Source: Gammaproteobacteria bacterium (GTDB taxonomy: Bacteria > Pseudomonadota > Gammaproteobacteria > S012-40). From it: 14,170 nt of DNA. A program made the position numbers and the translations under genes. Every line of letters begins with the position of its first letter. Position 1 is the stretch's first letter. The notes below the pieces were generated by a model. It worked only from the letters and a program-made list of their open reading frames with translations, made no database searches and was not told where the DNA came from. The stretch covers positions 1 through 14,170 of the forward strand of contig JAOTSL010000050.1 in the NCBI GenBank assembly GCA_029864945.1, written 5' to 3'. Positions 6,323 through 13,661 of the stretch are shown here, piece by piece.

Positions 6323-7204
6323 ATGCCTAATGAATTTAAAAAAATTGGCTTGATTGCAAAAAAATATGCAAATGCAGATATAGGGGAGCATCTGTCAAAC
6401 CTCGCTAATTTTTTGAAAGATCGAGAGTGCGAGGTATATGTCGACAACAGTACGGCAAGTATTTTTCAGTCACAAAACCTCAATGCCATGACACGTCAGG
6501 AAATGGGCGAGAAATGTGATCTGATCATCGCACTGGGTGGAGATGGAACATTATTGAGCGCTGCTCGCTCACTCTCAACTTACGGCACTCCAATGGTTGG
6601 CATTAATTTGGGCACCCTTGGCTTCCTCACTGATATTGCGGCATCACAAACCAACGAAAAACTCTCCGAAATATTAGATGGAAAATACATAGCAGAAGAC
6701 CGACTCCTGCTAAACGTACAAATAATTCGTGATGGTGAACAGATCAACGAAAGCATCGCCTTCAATGACGTTGTCGTACATAAATGGGAAGAAGCACGAA
6801 TGCTGGAGTTTGAAACCATCATTGATGGTGGTTTCGTTAACACCCAGCGTTCTGATGGCCTCATCATTGCCACCCCTACCGGATCTACGGCTTACGCTTT
6901 GTCTGGCGGAGGGCCAATTGTTCACCCCACATTAAATGCATTTCTACTTGTACCAATATGTCCACACACATTAAGTCAGCGACCATTGGTAGTCCACGGC
7001 GATAGCAAGGTTGATGTAACCGTCAGCACGGCCGGCCACGCACGCGCACAGGTTACCTGTGATGGCCAAATTAATCTGGGCGTTATTGGTGGTGACATGA
7101 TTTGTATTAAAAAACTTGAAAAACAAATAACCATATTACACCCAGTGGACTATAACTATTATGAAGTCCTTCGCGCTAAACTCCACTGGGGTGGTCACCA
7201 CTGA
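6323..7204 (+). CDS. nadK: NAD kinase
   Basis: The 293-residue cytoplasmic enzyme phosphorylates NAD+ to NADP+ with ATP or polyphosphate. Diagnostic motifs are GGDGT at 72-76, the N148-D149 pair in FNDVV, TPTGSTAY at 184-191, and SGGGP (194-198) leading into a segment with CPHTLSQRP. The C-terminus DYNYYEVLRAKLHWG is typical of gammaproteobacterial NadK. Length agrees with the family (E. coli 292). The ATG at 6323 has GGAG eight bases upstream, which decides the start. The gene stands alone on the plus strand, divergent from hrcA and convergent with the RpfE-like gene. nadK next to the grpE/hrcA region is a known gammaproteobacterial arrangement. Confidence 0.98.
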   Translation: MPNEFKKIGLIAKKYANADIGEHLSNLANFLKDRECEVYVDNSTASIFQSQNLNAMTRQEMGEKCDLIIALGGDGTLLSAARSLSTYGTPMVGINLGTLGFLTDIAASQTNEKLSEILDGKYIAEDRLLLNVQIIRDGEQINESIAFNDVVVHKWEEARMLEFETIIDGGFVNTQRSDGLIIATPTGSTAYALSGGGPIVHPTLNAFLLVPICPHTLSQRPLVVHGDSKVDVTVSTAGHARAQVTCDGQINLGVIGGDMICIKKLEKQITILHPVDYNYYEVLRAKLHWGGHH

Positions 7205-7305
7205 TAGATCTGCGCCCAGTGCTGTGAAGCAACGCCTGGCACCACCGTAAGCACAGAATAAACTCCGTAATCGCAACGTTGTCGATTAATTGAAAACGCA
7301 GACAT
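7195..7305 (-). CDS. Possible 36-residue peptide antisense to the nadK end (doubtful)
   Basis: In the spacer between nadK and the RpfE-like gene, the minus strand has an ATG at 7305 opening 36 codons. It starts MSAFSINRQRCDYGVY and ends in two Trp-containing turns (SQHWAQIYQW), with its stop overlapping the 3' end of nadK. Upstream the frame is open back to a TGA, with no good Shine-Dalgarno. The stretch is less AT-rich than the other spacers, so it might be the remnant of a lost gene's end. I do not recognise it, and an ORF of this size can occur by chance. Confidence 0.15.
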   Translation of the reverse strand: MSAFSINRQRCDYGVYSVLTVVPGVASQHWAQIYQW

Positions 7306-7402
7306 GTCGCTTTTTAATAATGCACACGCATGGCGCTTTAACGCATTTCAAATATCCTCAAAATCAAATATTGTCAGGTCGTAGACCATAATAGCCGATG
7401 GG

Positions 7403-8371
7403 TCACATAAAATAAGTTAGTTTTTTTGTGGTTCTCCAAAATTGTAGCAAGTCATTTTTACAAAGCACATATTTTTTATTCGAATCGAAATAAAATGTAA
7501 TACTATTTACCTTGCCTTGCTTTAAAGCCCTTAATGCAGGAGAAAAATAATTAGCATCCCAGTCTTCGTAGTTATGCTCAGGTTGCTTTTCCACAAATAA
7601 ATTATTTTTTCCAAGCTCAGCAATATCGAGAGCCAGCGATAATGACCTGATATTACTACAACCCAATTTTGCCACCCCCCTAACAAACAAATTATCACTA
7701 AACACCGTTAATTCTGGATTTGAATAACCATCATTTGAACGCCCACCACCCCAATACCAAACGCTATTAATTTCTGGCTTAGCTAATTGGCTACGCTTGT
7801 GATTAGTGGCTGAGTGATGCAATAGCATCTGAGTTTCATTAAAAATTTTTCTCCAATTCGCCCCGTCTTTTCCCTTAGGTATATGAGGCGCTATATCGTC
7901 TCCATCAATATCAAATGGTGACGCTTCGGAAACTTTAAAATCTGCAGCACTATCCTTTTCAAGGTGACAATACCATTTGTCCGGCGTATCAAATGAAAAA
8001 CGTAAACCGTCCTCTTTAAAGTAGTCGTTAAATTCAGCGGAAAACCCTTTCGCCTCTTCCTCTGTAATATTAAACCCACTGATTTGCGCCAAATCAAGGT
8101 GATCCCTATTTGGGCTAATGATGACAGGCGTGGCGCAGCACGACCAATTAGCTGAGTTATTATCGATTAAACTATGCTGCTCAATGGCAGCTATAGCCGG
8201 TTCAAATTTGTCAGGTGCACCGCAAAGCTGGCAAATCAAGCGGTAAAAATCACGTTCGATATTTTCGTCTTTTTTAGCCTTAGATAAAATCTTAGCCAAT
8301 ACTGGGAAATCTGATAACGAACCAGTCTGTTCGATACTACGAAAGAAATCGGGGATAACAAAAGTAATCAT
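7403..8371 (-). CDS. RpfE/COG4255-like conserved protein
   Basis: The 322-residue soluble protein has no signal peptide or membrane segment. It matches the pattern I know for the RpfE/COG4255 family, sometimes annotated as a putative cofactor-independent phosphoglycerate mutase. The matching features are a short N-terminal strand (MITFVIPDFF), the block DGLRFSFDTPDKWY at 121-134, NETQMLLHH at 178-186, and NSVWYWGGG at 202-210. The biochemical role is not established, and the mutase label should be treated with care. I prefer the ATG at 8371 over an in-frame GTG at 8395, because family members open with this hydrophobic strand; neither start has a clear Shine-Dalgarno. A consensus TATAAT (minus strand, 8432-8427) upstream could be its -10 box, though no good -35 matches. 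The gene is a lone minus-strand unit between two plus-strand transcripts. Confidence 0.75.
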   Translation of the reverse strand: MITFVIPDFFRSIEQTGSLSDFPVLAKILSKAKKDENIERDFYRLICQLCGAPDKFEPAIAAIEQHSLIDNNSANWSCCATPVIISPNRDHLDLAQISGFNITEEEAKGFSAEFNDYFKEDGLRFSFDTPDKWYCHLEKDSAADFKVSEASPFDIDGDDIAPHIPKGKDGANWRKIFNETQMLLHHSATNHKRSQLAKPEINSVWYWGGGRSNDGYSNPELTVFSDNLFVRGVAKLGCSNIRSLSLALDIAELGKNNLFVEKQPEHNYEDWDANYFSPALRALKQGKVNSITFYFDSNKKYVLCKNDLLQFWRTTKKLTYFM

Positions 8372-8541
8372 ATTTATTGGGCTTAATTTCCGCACTTATT
8401 TAGTGGCCCTACCATATCAGAATTTCATTATATTTAAATCAGTAACATTGGTTTTACGCGTAATTATTAGCCAACAAATAACCGAAATGTAGACCTTTAA
8501 CTCAAAACATAATCAATACCGACTCAATAGAGATGTTCAAT

Positions 8542-8568
8542 TTGACGCTTTATAAGCACTACTGTAAG
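8542..8568 (+). promoter_or_regulatory. Candidate sigma-70 promoter for the xseB operon
   Basis: TTGACG (8542-8547) and TGTAAG (8563-8568) are separated by 15 bases, giving a start near 8575 just before xseB. The -35 is good, while the -10 matches four of six positions and the spacing is short. It is the best candidate I see in the 225-base divergent spacer. Confidence 0.3.
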
Positions 8569-8596
8569 TTACGCCTTTTTACGAAGAGACATCCTC

Positions 8597-8833
8597 ATGG
8601 CGCGAAAAAACGACAGTCAGCAGTTTGAAAATGCCCTTGCTGAGCTAGAAGAGATTGTAAGCAATATGGAGCAGGGTGATTTATCACTAGAAGATTCTTT
8701 GGCAGCATTTGAACAAGGCGTTAAGCTCACCAAAGAGTGCCAAAAGTCACTCAAATCAGTCGAGCAAAAAGTGAATAAGCTGATCGCTAAAGATAAGAAA
8801 CTGGAAATAGAACCATTCGACCCGGAAAAATGA
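8597..8833 (+). CDS. xseB: Exodeoxyribonuclease VII small subunit
   Basis: This 78-residue protein is the small subunit of exonuclease VII, which degrades single-stranded DNA to oligonucleotides with several copies bound to one XseA. The sequence follows the family closely: FENALAELEEIVSNMEQGDL near residues 9-28, SLEDSLAAFEQGVKLTKECQ, then a lysine-rich helix and a short acidic end. Length is as expected (E. coli 80). The ATG at 8597 follows an AAGAGA stretch about eight bases upstream. It is the first gene of the xseB-ispA-dxs group, a very common gammaproteobacterial arrangement. ispA begins 51 bases downstream. The large subunit XseA is not in this window. Confidence 0.97.
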   Translation: MARKNDSQQFENALAELEEIVSNMEQGDLSLEDSLAAFEQGVKLTKECQKSLKSVEQKVNKLIAKDKKLEIEPFDPEK

Positions 8834-8884
8834 GTTAATCACATTTTATCTGCTCGACACCACTACAGAGATACCAAATCAGAA

Positions 8885-9775
8885 ATGCCTCAATTCGAGC
8901 AAACACTACAGACTTATCAACGTGAAATTAATGACGCATTATTGCGCTATTTGCCTGCTAAAACAGAGATACCCCATCGCCTACATGAAGCTATGCACTA
9001 CGTCACCTTCAACGGTGGTAAGCGAGTTCGTCCGGTTCTAGTTTATGCTACTGGCCAAGCACTTAACGCACCGCTAGAGACTCTTCATGCACCAGCAGCA
9101 GCTATTGAAATGATCCACGCCTACTCGTTGGTACATGATGATTTACCTGCTATGGATGATGACGATTTGCGACGCGGTAAACCTACATGCCATAAAGCCT
9201 TTGATGAGGCAACCGCCATTTTATCCGGTGATGCTCTTCTCACATTGGCATTTGAAGTAATGAGTCACGTTGATGCACATTCACCGTCACCAGAAAATCA
9301 GCTAGAAATGATCGCACTGTTAGCAAAAGCCAGTGGAAATATTGGTATGGTCGGTGGGCAAGCGATAGATCTGGAATCCGTAGGTATAACATTAAACCTA
9401 GAACAGCTAAAACAAATGCACGCGAAAAAAACCGGGGCACTCATTCGCGTTAGTACGTTACTTGGTGCCCACGCTGCCGGAGCCAGTACCGACGAAACGC
9501 AAAGCTTAGGCGAATACGCCGACGCTATTGGTCTGGCTTTTCAAATTCGGGACGATATTCTGGACATTGAAGGTGATACAGCTACTATTGGTAAACCTCA
9601 AGGTGCCGATATTGCACTAAACAAACCAACCTATCCGGCACTTCTGGGGCTAGATGGTGCAAAAAAAGCAGCCTTAGACTTACACGAAAAAGCCCTCGAA
9701 TCACTGAGCGTTTTTGACAATAAAGCAGACACTCTCCGCCAATTATCGGCCTATATAGTCAAGCGCGACAAATAA
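8885..9775 (+). CDS. ispA: Farnesyl diphosphate synthase (geranyltranstransferase)
   Basis: The 296-residue prenyl elongase condenses isopentenyl diphosphate with dimethylallyl and then geranyl diphosphate to give farnesyl diphosphate, precursor of quinones and undecaprenyl carrier. Motifs are GGKRVRP at 44-50, the first aspartate-rich motif DDLPAMDDDD at 85-94, MHAKKTG (178-184), the second motif DDILD at 223-227 and GKPQGAD at 236-242. The spacing DDx(4)D of the first motif is the bacterial type II form. Length matches E. coli IspA (299). The start has only a weak ribosome-binding site, so expression may depend on coupling to xseB. It supplies the step after the products of the MEP pathway, whose first enzyme is encoded next. 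Confidence 0.97.
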   Translation: MPQFEQTLQTYQREINDALLRYLPAKTEIPHRLHEAMHYVTFNGGKRVRPVLVYATGQALNAPLETLHAPAAAIEMIHAYSLVHDDLPAMDDDDLRRGKPTCHKAFDEATAILSGDALLTLAFEVMSHVDAHSPSPENQLEMIALLAKASGNIGMVGGQAIDLESVGITLNLEQLKQMHAKKTGALIRVSTLLGAHAAGASTDETQSLGEYADAIGLAFQIRDDILDIEGDTATIGKPQGADIALNKPTYPALLGLDGAKKAALDLHEKALESLSVFDNKADTLRQLSAYIVKRDK

Positions 9776-9874
9776 GGATAGGTCTTTATTGCAACAATCT
9801 GTGAGTTATCAGGCAGATAAATAACTTGCATCTATATTGCATTGCCTTCAGAATTCGTATGAATATAACAAATA

Positions 9875-9915
9875 AAAGTCGATAGAACGACTTTCTGGTA
9901 GCCAGTAAAAACCAG
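9875..9915 (+). promoter_or_regulatory. Small hairpins in the dxs leader
   Basis: The 170-base ispA-dxs spacer has no open frame of note. It holds a 7-bp hairpin, AAAGTCG (9875-9881) with CGACTTT (9888-9894). Directly after comes CTGGT (9895-9899), which can pair with CCAG at 9902-9905 or ACCAG at 9911-9915, two mutually exclusive partners. No U-run follows, so this is not an intrinsic terminator. A regulatory role is speculative. Confidence 0.25.
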
Positions 9916-9945
9916 ACTTAACATTGAGTAGATTCAAATTAAAGT

Positions 9946-11844
9946 ATGACAGATAAATCGACATTTCCGCTTTTAGATAACATCAATAGTCCTGATGACT
10001 TGCGAGACCTATCTGAACTTAAATTACCCGACCTAGCTGCAGAATTACGGCAGTTTATTCTTGAAAGTGTTGGCGAAACTGGCGGCCACTTGTCTTCCGG
10101 CCTCGGCGCTGTAGAACTAACCATCGCCCTGCACTATGTTTACAACACGCCTGAAGATCGACTGATTTGGGACGTTGGCCATCAAAGCTATCCCCACAAA
10201 ATACTCACTGGCCGCAAAAATCAGATGCACACCATGCGCAAACAGGATGGTTTGTGCGGCTTCCCCAAGCGGGACGAGAGCGAATACGATACATTTGGTA
10301 CTGGCCATTCAAGCACATCTATTAGCGCCGCTCTGGGAATGGCACTAGCAGCCAAAGTGCAAAATATCAACCGTCACGTTGTTGGTGTTATCGGTGATGG
10401 CGCTCTAACGGGCGGTATGGCGTTTGAGGCATTAAGCCACGCCGGAGCGCTGGATACCGATATGCTAGTTGTCTTAAATGATAACGATATGTCAATCTCA
10501 CCAAATGTTGGCGGGCTGTCCAACTATCTGGCAAAAATTCTAACGGGTAAACTTTACTCTCAAGTACGTGAAAGCAGTAAAAAAGTACTCAAAAGCATGC
10601 CTACGATGTCCGAAATCGCACGCAGAACTGAAGAGCACGTAAAAGGCATGGTTGTGCCCGGCACATTATTTGAGGAGCTAGGATTCAACTACATCGGCCC
10701 TATCGATGGCCACGACCTACCCATGTTACTCAGCACACTTCGAAGCCTAAGGGAATTTAAAGGGCCTCAGTTCCTACACATAGTGACAAAAAAAGGCAAA
10801 GGTTACGCACCAGCCGAAGAAAACCCCTGTGCCTTCCATGGCGTAGGTCCGTTTAATCACGAAACTGGTTTACTTGCTAAATCAAATTCCAGCAGCCCGA
10901 CATATACCCAGGTATTTGGTAGCTGGTTATGTGACATGGCAGCAGCCAACAGCAACTTAGTGGCAATTACACCTGCCATGCGCGAAGGCTCCGGCATGGT
11001 CGAGTTTTCAGAGAAATTTCCTGATCGTTACTACGACGTAGGTATTGCTGAGCAACACGCAGTCACCCTTGCCGCTGGATTAGCCTGCGACGGAATAAAA
11101 CCCATCGTCGCCATTTACTCCACCTTTTTGCAACGCGGGTACGACCAGTTAATTCACGATGTTGCCATCCAAGACTTACCCATATTATTTGCCATAGACC
11201 GTGCAGGCCTCGTCGGCCCCGACGGCCCGACTCATGCAGGTAGCTTCGACATCAGCTTCATGCGCTGCATACCAAACATTGTCATAATGGCACCGTCGGA
11301 CGAAAACGAATGTCGCCAGATGCTATATACCGGATATATGCACAATGGTCCGGCTGCAGTGCGTTATCCTCGCGGTAAAGGCCCTGGCGTCAACGTTAAA
11401 ACAATAATGACTAAATTACCCATTGGTAAAGCAGATATCCGCCGCAAAGGTAAAGATATTGCGATTTTGGCTTTTGGACCCATGCTATCGCCCGCACTTG
11501 AAGCTGCAGAGCGACTAAACGCGACAGTCGTTAATATGCGCTTTGTAAAACCGCTCGATGAGAAAATGGTCATTGATATGGCCCATCAGCACAGCATTCT
11601 CGTATCTATAGAAGATAATGCTATTGCGGGCGGTGCCGGTAGTGCAATCAATGAGTTATTGGCCTCAATGAGCCACTCCCCCACCATCCTCAACCTCGGT
11701 TTACCAGACAAATTTGTAGAACATGGTGAACGTGATGTATTATTGCGCGATTGTGGGTTGGATAAGGCTGGCATTATCGCCGCCGTGGAACAAATTCAAT
11801 CAAGTAATTTAGCTCAGGCACTTCCGCTGGGCGCTAACTCCTAG
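9946..11844 (+). CDS. dxs: 1-deoxy-D-xylulose-5-phosphate synthase
   Basis: The 632-residue thiamine-diphosphate enzyme makes DXP from pyruvate and glyceraldehyde 3-phosphate. This first step of the MEP isoprenoid pathway also feeds thiamine and pyridoxal synthesis. Motifs are GGHLSS at 46-51, DVGHQ at 76-80, the ThDP-binding block GDGALTGGMAFEA at 150-162 ending in LNDNDMS at 177-183, KKGKGY (282-287), and GIAEQHAV with the catalytic glutamate near 369. DRAGLVGPDGPTHAG lies in the pyrimidine domain, and a C-terminal transketolase domain follows. Length is typical (E. coli 620). The region just before the ATG is poor in Shine-Dalgarno character, and the 170-base leader with small hairpins may matter for control. 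The gene follows ispA and is 17 bases ahead of queD. Confidence 0.98.
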   Translation: MTDKSTFPLLDNINSPDDLRDLSELKLPDLAAELRQFILESVGETGGHLSSGLGAVELTIALHYVYNTPEDRLIWDVGHQSYPHKILTGRKNQMHTMRKQDGLCGFPKRDESEYDTFGTGHSSTSISAALGMALAAKVQNINRHVVGVIGDGALTGGMAFEALSHAGALDTDMLVVLNDNDMSISPNVGGLSNYLAKILTGKLYSQVRESSKKVLKSMPTMSEIARRTEEHVKGMVVPGTLFEELGFNYIGPIDGHDLPMLLSTLRSLREFKGPQFLHIVTKKGKGYAPAEENPCAFHGVGPFNHETGLLAKSNSSSPTYTQVFGSWLCDMAAANSNLVAITPAMREGSGMVEFSEKFPDRYYDVGIAEQHAVTLAAGLACDGIKPIVAIYSTFLQRGYDQLIHDVAIQDLPILFAIDRAGLVGPDGPTHAGSFDISFMRCIPNIVIMAPSDENECRQMLYTGYMHNGPAAVRYPRGKGPGVNVKTIMTKLPIGKADIRRKGKDIAILAFGPMLSPALEAAERLNATVVNMRFVKPLDEKMVIDMAHQHSILVSIEDNAIAGGAGSAINELLASMSHSPTILNLGLPDKFVEHGERDVLLRDCGLDKAGIIAAVEQIQSSNLAQALPLGANS

Positions 11845-11861
11845 TAAAATACTCAACTATT

Positions 11862-12239
11862 ATGACTGCATGTTACACATTAAAAGTCGTGACGGATTTT
11901 GCCGCGTCACACTCACTTCGCAACTATGAAGGCGCTTGTCAGCGTATGCATGGCCACAACTGGAAAGTTGAGGTTGAAGTACTCGCAACTGAGCTTGATG
12001 ATGCTGGTATGGGCGTTGATTTTAAAGTCATCAAACGTGCCACTAACGAAGTGCTAGATACACTGGATCATTATCACTTAAATGACATTCCGCCTTTTGA
12101 CGTAATTAATCCGACAGCAGAGAATATCGCTGCACACATCTTTAAGAATGTGGCAAAACTCGTTAATAAAACGCACATAAGTGTTAGCGCTGTAACCGTT
12201 TGGGAAACCGAACGCGCTTGTGTACGTTATACCGAATAA
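11862..12239 (+). CDS. queD: 6-pyruvoyl-tetrahydropterin synthase / QueD family protein
   Basis: The 125-residue T-fold protein most likely turns 7,8-dihydroneopterin triphosphate into 6-carboxy-5,6,7,8-tetrahydropterin for queuosine and related 7-deazaguanine synthesis. Visible residues are His17 with the HGH pair His30/His32 as zinc ligands, Cys26 (ACQRMHGHNW) as the expected nucleophile, D69-H70 in LDHYHLND, PTAENIA at 84-90, and Glu115 in VWETERACVRY. Length is typical of QueD (E. coli 121). A PTPS-type or dual-activity member cannot be excluded by eye. It sits 17 bases after dxs and 15 before folE2, whose product is the likely substrate source, and this pairing supports the assignment. 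The Shine-Dalgarno is weak, suggesting translation coupled to dxs. Confidence 0.9.
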   Translation: MTACYTLKVVTDFAASHSLRNYEGACQRMHGHNWKVEVEVLATELDDAGMGVDFKVIKRATNEVLDTLDHYHLNDIPPFDVINPTAENIAAHIFKNVAKLVNKTHISVSAVTVWETERACVRYTE

Positions 12240-12254
12240 AATCAGGAAAACGCA

Positions 12255-13046
12255 ATGACTGTTGTTGAAGCACCAATTGAAGATGTTCAAAGTAGCCAGG
12301 ATTCTCGCCATATTGCCATCGACAAAGTTGGCATTAAAGATATCAGGCATCCGGTAAAAGTACGTGACCGTTCTGGCGGTGACCAGCACACCATCGCTAA
12401 TTTTAATATGTATGTGAATTTGCCGCATAATTTCAAAGGCACTCACATGTCTCGCTTTGTGGAAATTTTAAATTTACACGAACGGGAAATTACCGTTGAT
12501 TCATTTAAAGAAATGCTACATGAAATGACGCTAAAGCTGGAAGCACAATCCGGCCATATAGAAATGCATTTTCCTTACTTTATAAACAAAGCAGCACCTA
12601 TAACCGGTGTTAAAAGTTTACTTGATTATGAAGTTATGTTTATTGGTGAGTATCATGACGCAAAACCAGAGCTCACAATTAAAGTTATTGTACCTGTCAC
12701 AAGCTTGTGCCCATGCTCTAAAAAAATATCAGAGTATGGCGCTCACAACCAACGTTCACACGTCACCGTTAGTGTAAAAACATGTGGCTTCATGTGGATA
12801 GAAGAACTAATAGAGCTAATTGAAAAACAAGCATCATGTGAATTATACGGTTTATTAAAACGCCCAGATGAAAAACACGTAACAGAAAGAGCTTACGAAA
12901 ATCCAAAATTTGTTGAGGACATGGTTCGTGACGTTGCAGCACAATTAAATGCCGATGATCGTATTACGGCCTACACTGTAGAATCAGAAAATTTCGAATC
13001 CATTCATAATCATTCTGCTTATGCTTATATAGAAAAAACAAAATAA
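12255..13046 (+). CDS. folE2: GTP cyclohydrolase IB (FolE2)
   Basis: The 263-residue enzyme converts GTP to 7,8-dihydroneopterin triphosphate, the branch point to folate and queuosine. The type IB family is recognised by KGTHMSRF at 61-68 and VTSLCPCSKKISE followed by YGAHNQRS (163-168). The conserved cysteine of the CPCSK motif (Cys152) is the expected metal/catalytic residue. FolE2 enzymes tolerate metals other than zinc, and in some bacteria they are induced on zinc limitation. I see no Zur-like operator here, and the operon position suggests constitutive use. The ATG at 12255 has AGGAAA about eight bases upstream. It is the last gene of the operon and is followed at once by a long bidirectional terminator. 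FolE1 is not in the window. Confidence 0.96.
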   Translation: MTVVEAPIEDVQSSQDSRHIAIDKVGIKDIRHPVKVRDRSGGDQHTIANFNMYVNLPHNFKGTHMSRFVEILNLHEREITVDSFKEMLHEMTLKLEAQSGHIEMHFPYFINKAAPITGVKSLLDYEVMFIGEYHDAKPELTIKVIVPVTSLCPCSKKISEYGAHNQRSHVTVSVKTCGFMWIEELIELIEKQASCELYGLLKRPDEKHVTERAYENPKFVEDMVRDVAAQLNADDRITAYTVESENFESIHNHSAYAYIEKTK

Positions 13047-13047
13047 C

Positions 13048-13099
13048 TTTGTTATAAAAGAACCACTAATCGAAAGACTAGCGGTTCTTTTATAACAAA
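13048..13099. terminator. Bidirectional intrinsic terminator between folE2 and the convergent hydrolase gene
   Basis: The 24-base arms at 13048-13071 and 13076-13099 are complementary at 22 positions around a GAAA loop. The inner stem (AACC..CTA..TC) is flanked by an A-run on one side and CTTTTATAAC on the other, so both strands end in a hairpin plus U-rich tail. The two mismatches are A-C on the plus-strand RNA but G-U wobbles on the minus-strand RNA. It lies one base after the folE2 stop and 30 bases beyond the hydrolase stop. Confidence 0.85.
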
Positions 13100-13129
13100 A
13101 ATTCAACACCAAACTCACTCACCCTCTTT

Positions 13130-13633
13130 TTACAAACCTCGTAAAAACAGCAAAAATAATCCACCTAACAATTCAAGCTTGTCATTCAACCGATGATCAC
13201 TATTAACGACATGAAGTGTGCAGTTATTTTCTCTGGCAAATTTTATTGAATTATCCAAAGGGATAACGTCATCATGCCAACCATGCACTACTGCCACTTT
13301 TTCACATTGTGGCTGATATTCCTGTAGCCCCCAGTTAGGTATGTACAGTGCTGGCGCTAAAAGAAAGAGGCCCTTTATCGGGTGCTGTGAAGCAAATACC
13401 GTTGACACATAACCGCCCATACTTGAACCAACCAATACCAATTCACCAGTATTTTCGTTTTGAACATGATTTTTTAGCATGCTCACTCGCTCATCCTGGT
13501 CCTCTGTATTGGTGTAATCAATGCTTTCGACTACATACCCATACCCATTCTCACTAGCAATTTCTGCCAGGTATTTTATTTTGGTGCCCCACGGACCGCT
13601 TTCTTTACCATGGGAAAAGATAATTTTTTTCAT
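13130..13633 (-). CDS. Small alpha/beta-hydrolase fold protein
   Basis: The 167-residue, probably cytoplasmic hydrolase is of unknown substrate. It has an oxyanion-type N-terminal strand with SHGKESG (7-13), the nucleophile elbow GSSMGG at 69-74 (Ser71), an acid in GWHDDVIP (Asp121/122) and a terminal SDHRLND with His147, a complete Ser-Asp-His triad. The size resembles small YqiA/UPF0227-like or YcfP-like esterases, but I cannot place it in one named family. I chose the ATG at 13633 over a GTG two codons earlier, because the purine-rich GGTAG sequence is better spaced for the ATG. It lies 28 bases downstream of the peroxiredoxin gene and is probably co-transcribed with it. Confidence 0.85.
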   Translation of the reverse strand: MKKIIFSHGKESGPWGTKIKYLAEIASENGYGYVVESIDYTNTEDQDERVSMLKNHVQNENTGELVLVGSSMGGYVSTVFASQHPIKGLFLLAPALYIPNWGLQEYQPQCEKVAVVHGWHDDVIPLDNSIKFARENNCTLHVVNSDHRLNDKLELLGGLFLLFLRGL

Positions 13634-13661
13634 ATTCACTACCAGGAAATATCTTTTTTGC

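Noticed and set aside
7141..7190. 9-bp inverted repeat CCCAGTGGA / TCCACTGGG at the end of nadK
   Set aside because: It is inside conserved NadK codons, with a 32-base spacer and no U-run, so neither a terminator nor a separate element is supported.
12078..12446. Minus-strand open frame of 122 codons
   Set aside because: It is antisense to queD and folE2, both of which carry complete family motifs on the plus strand.
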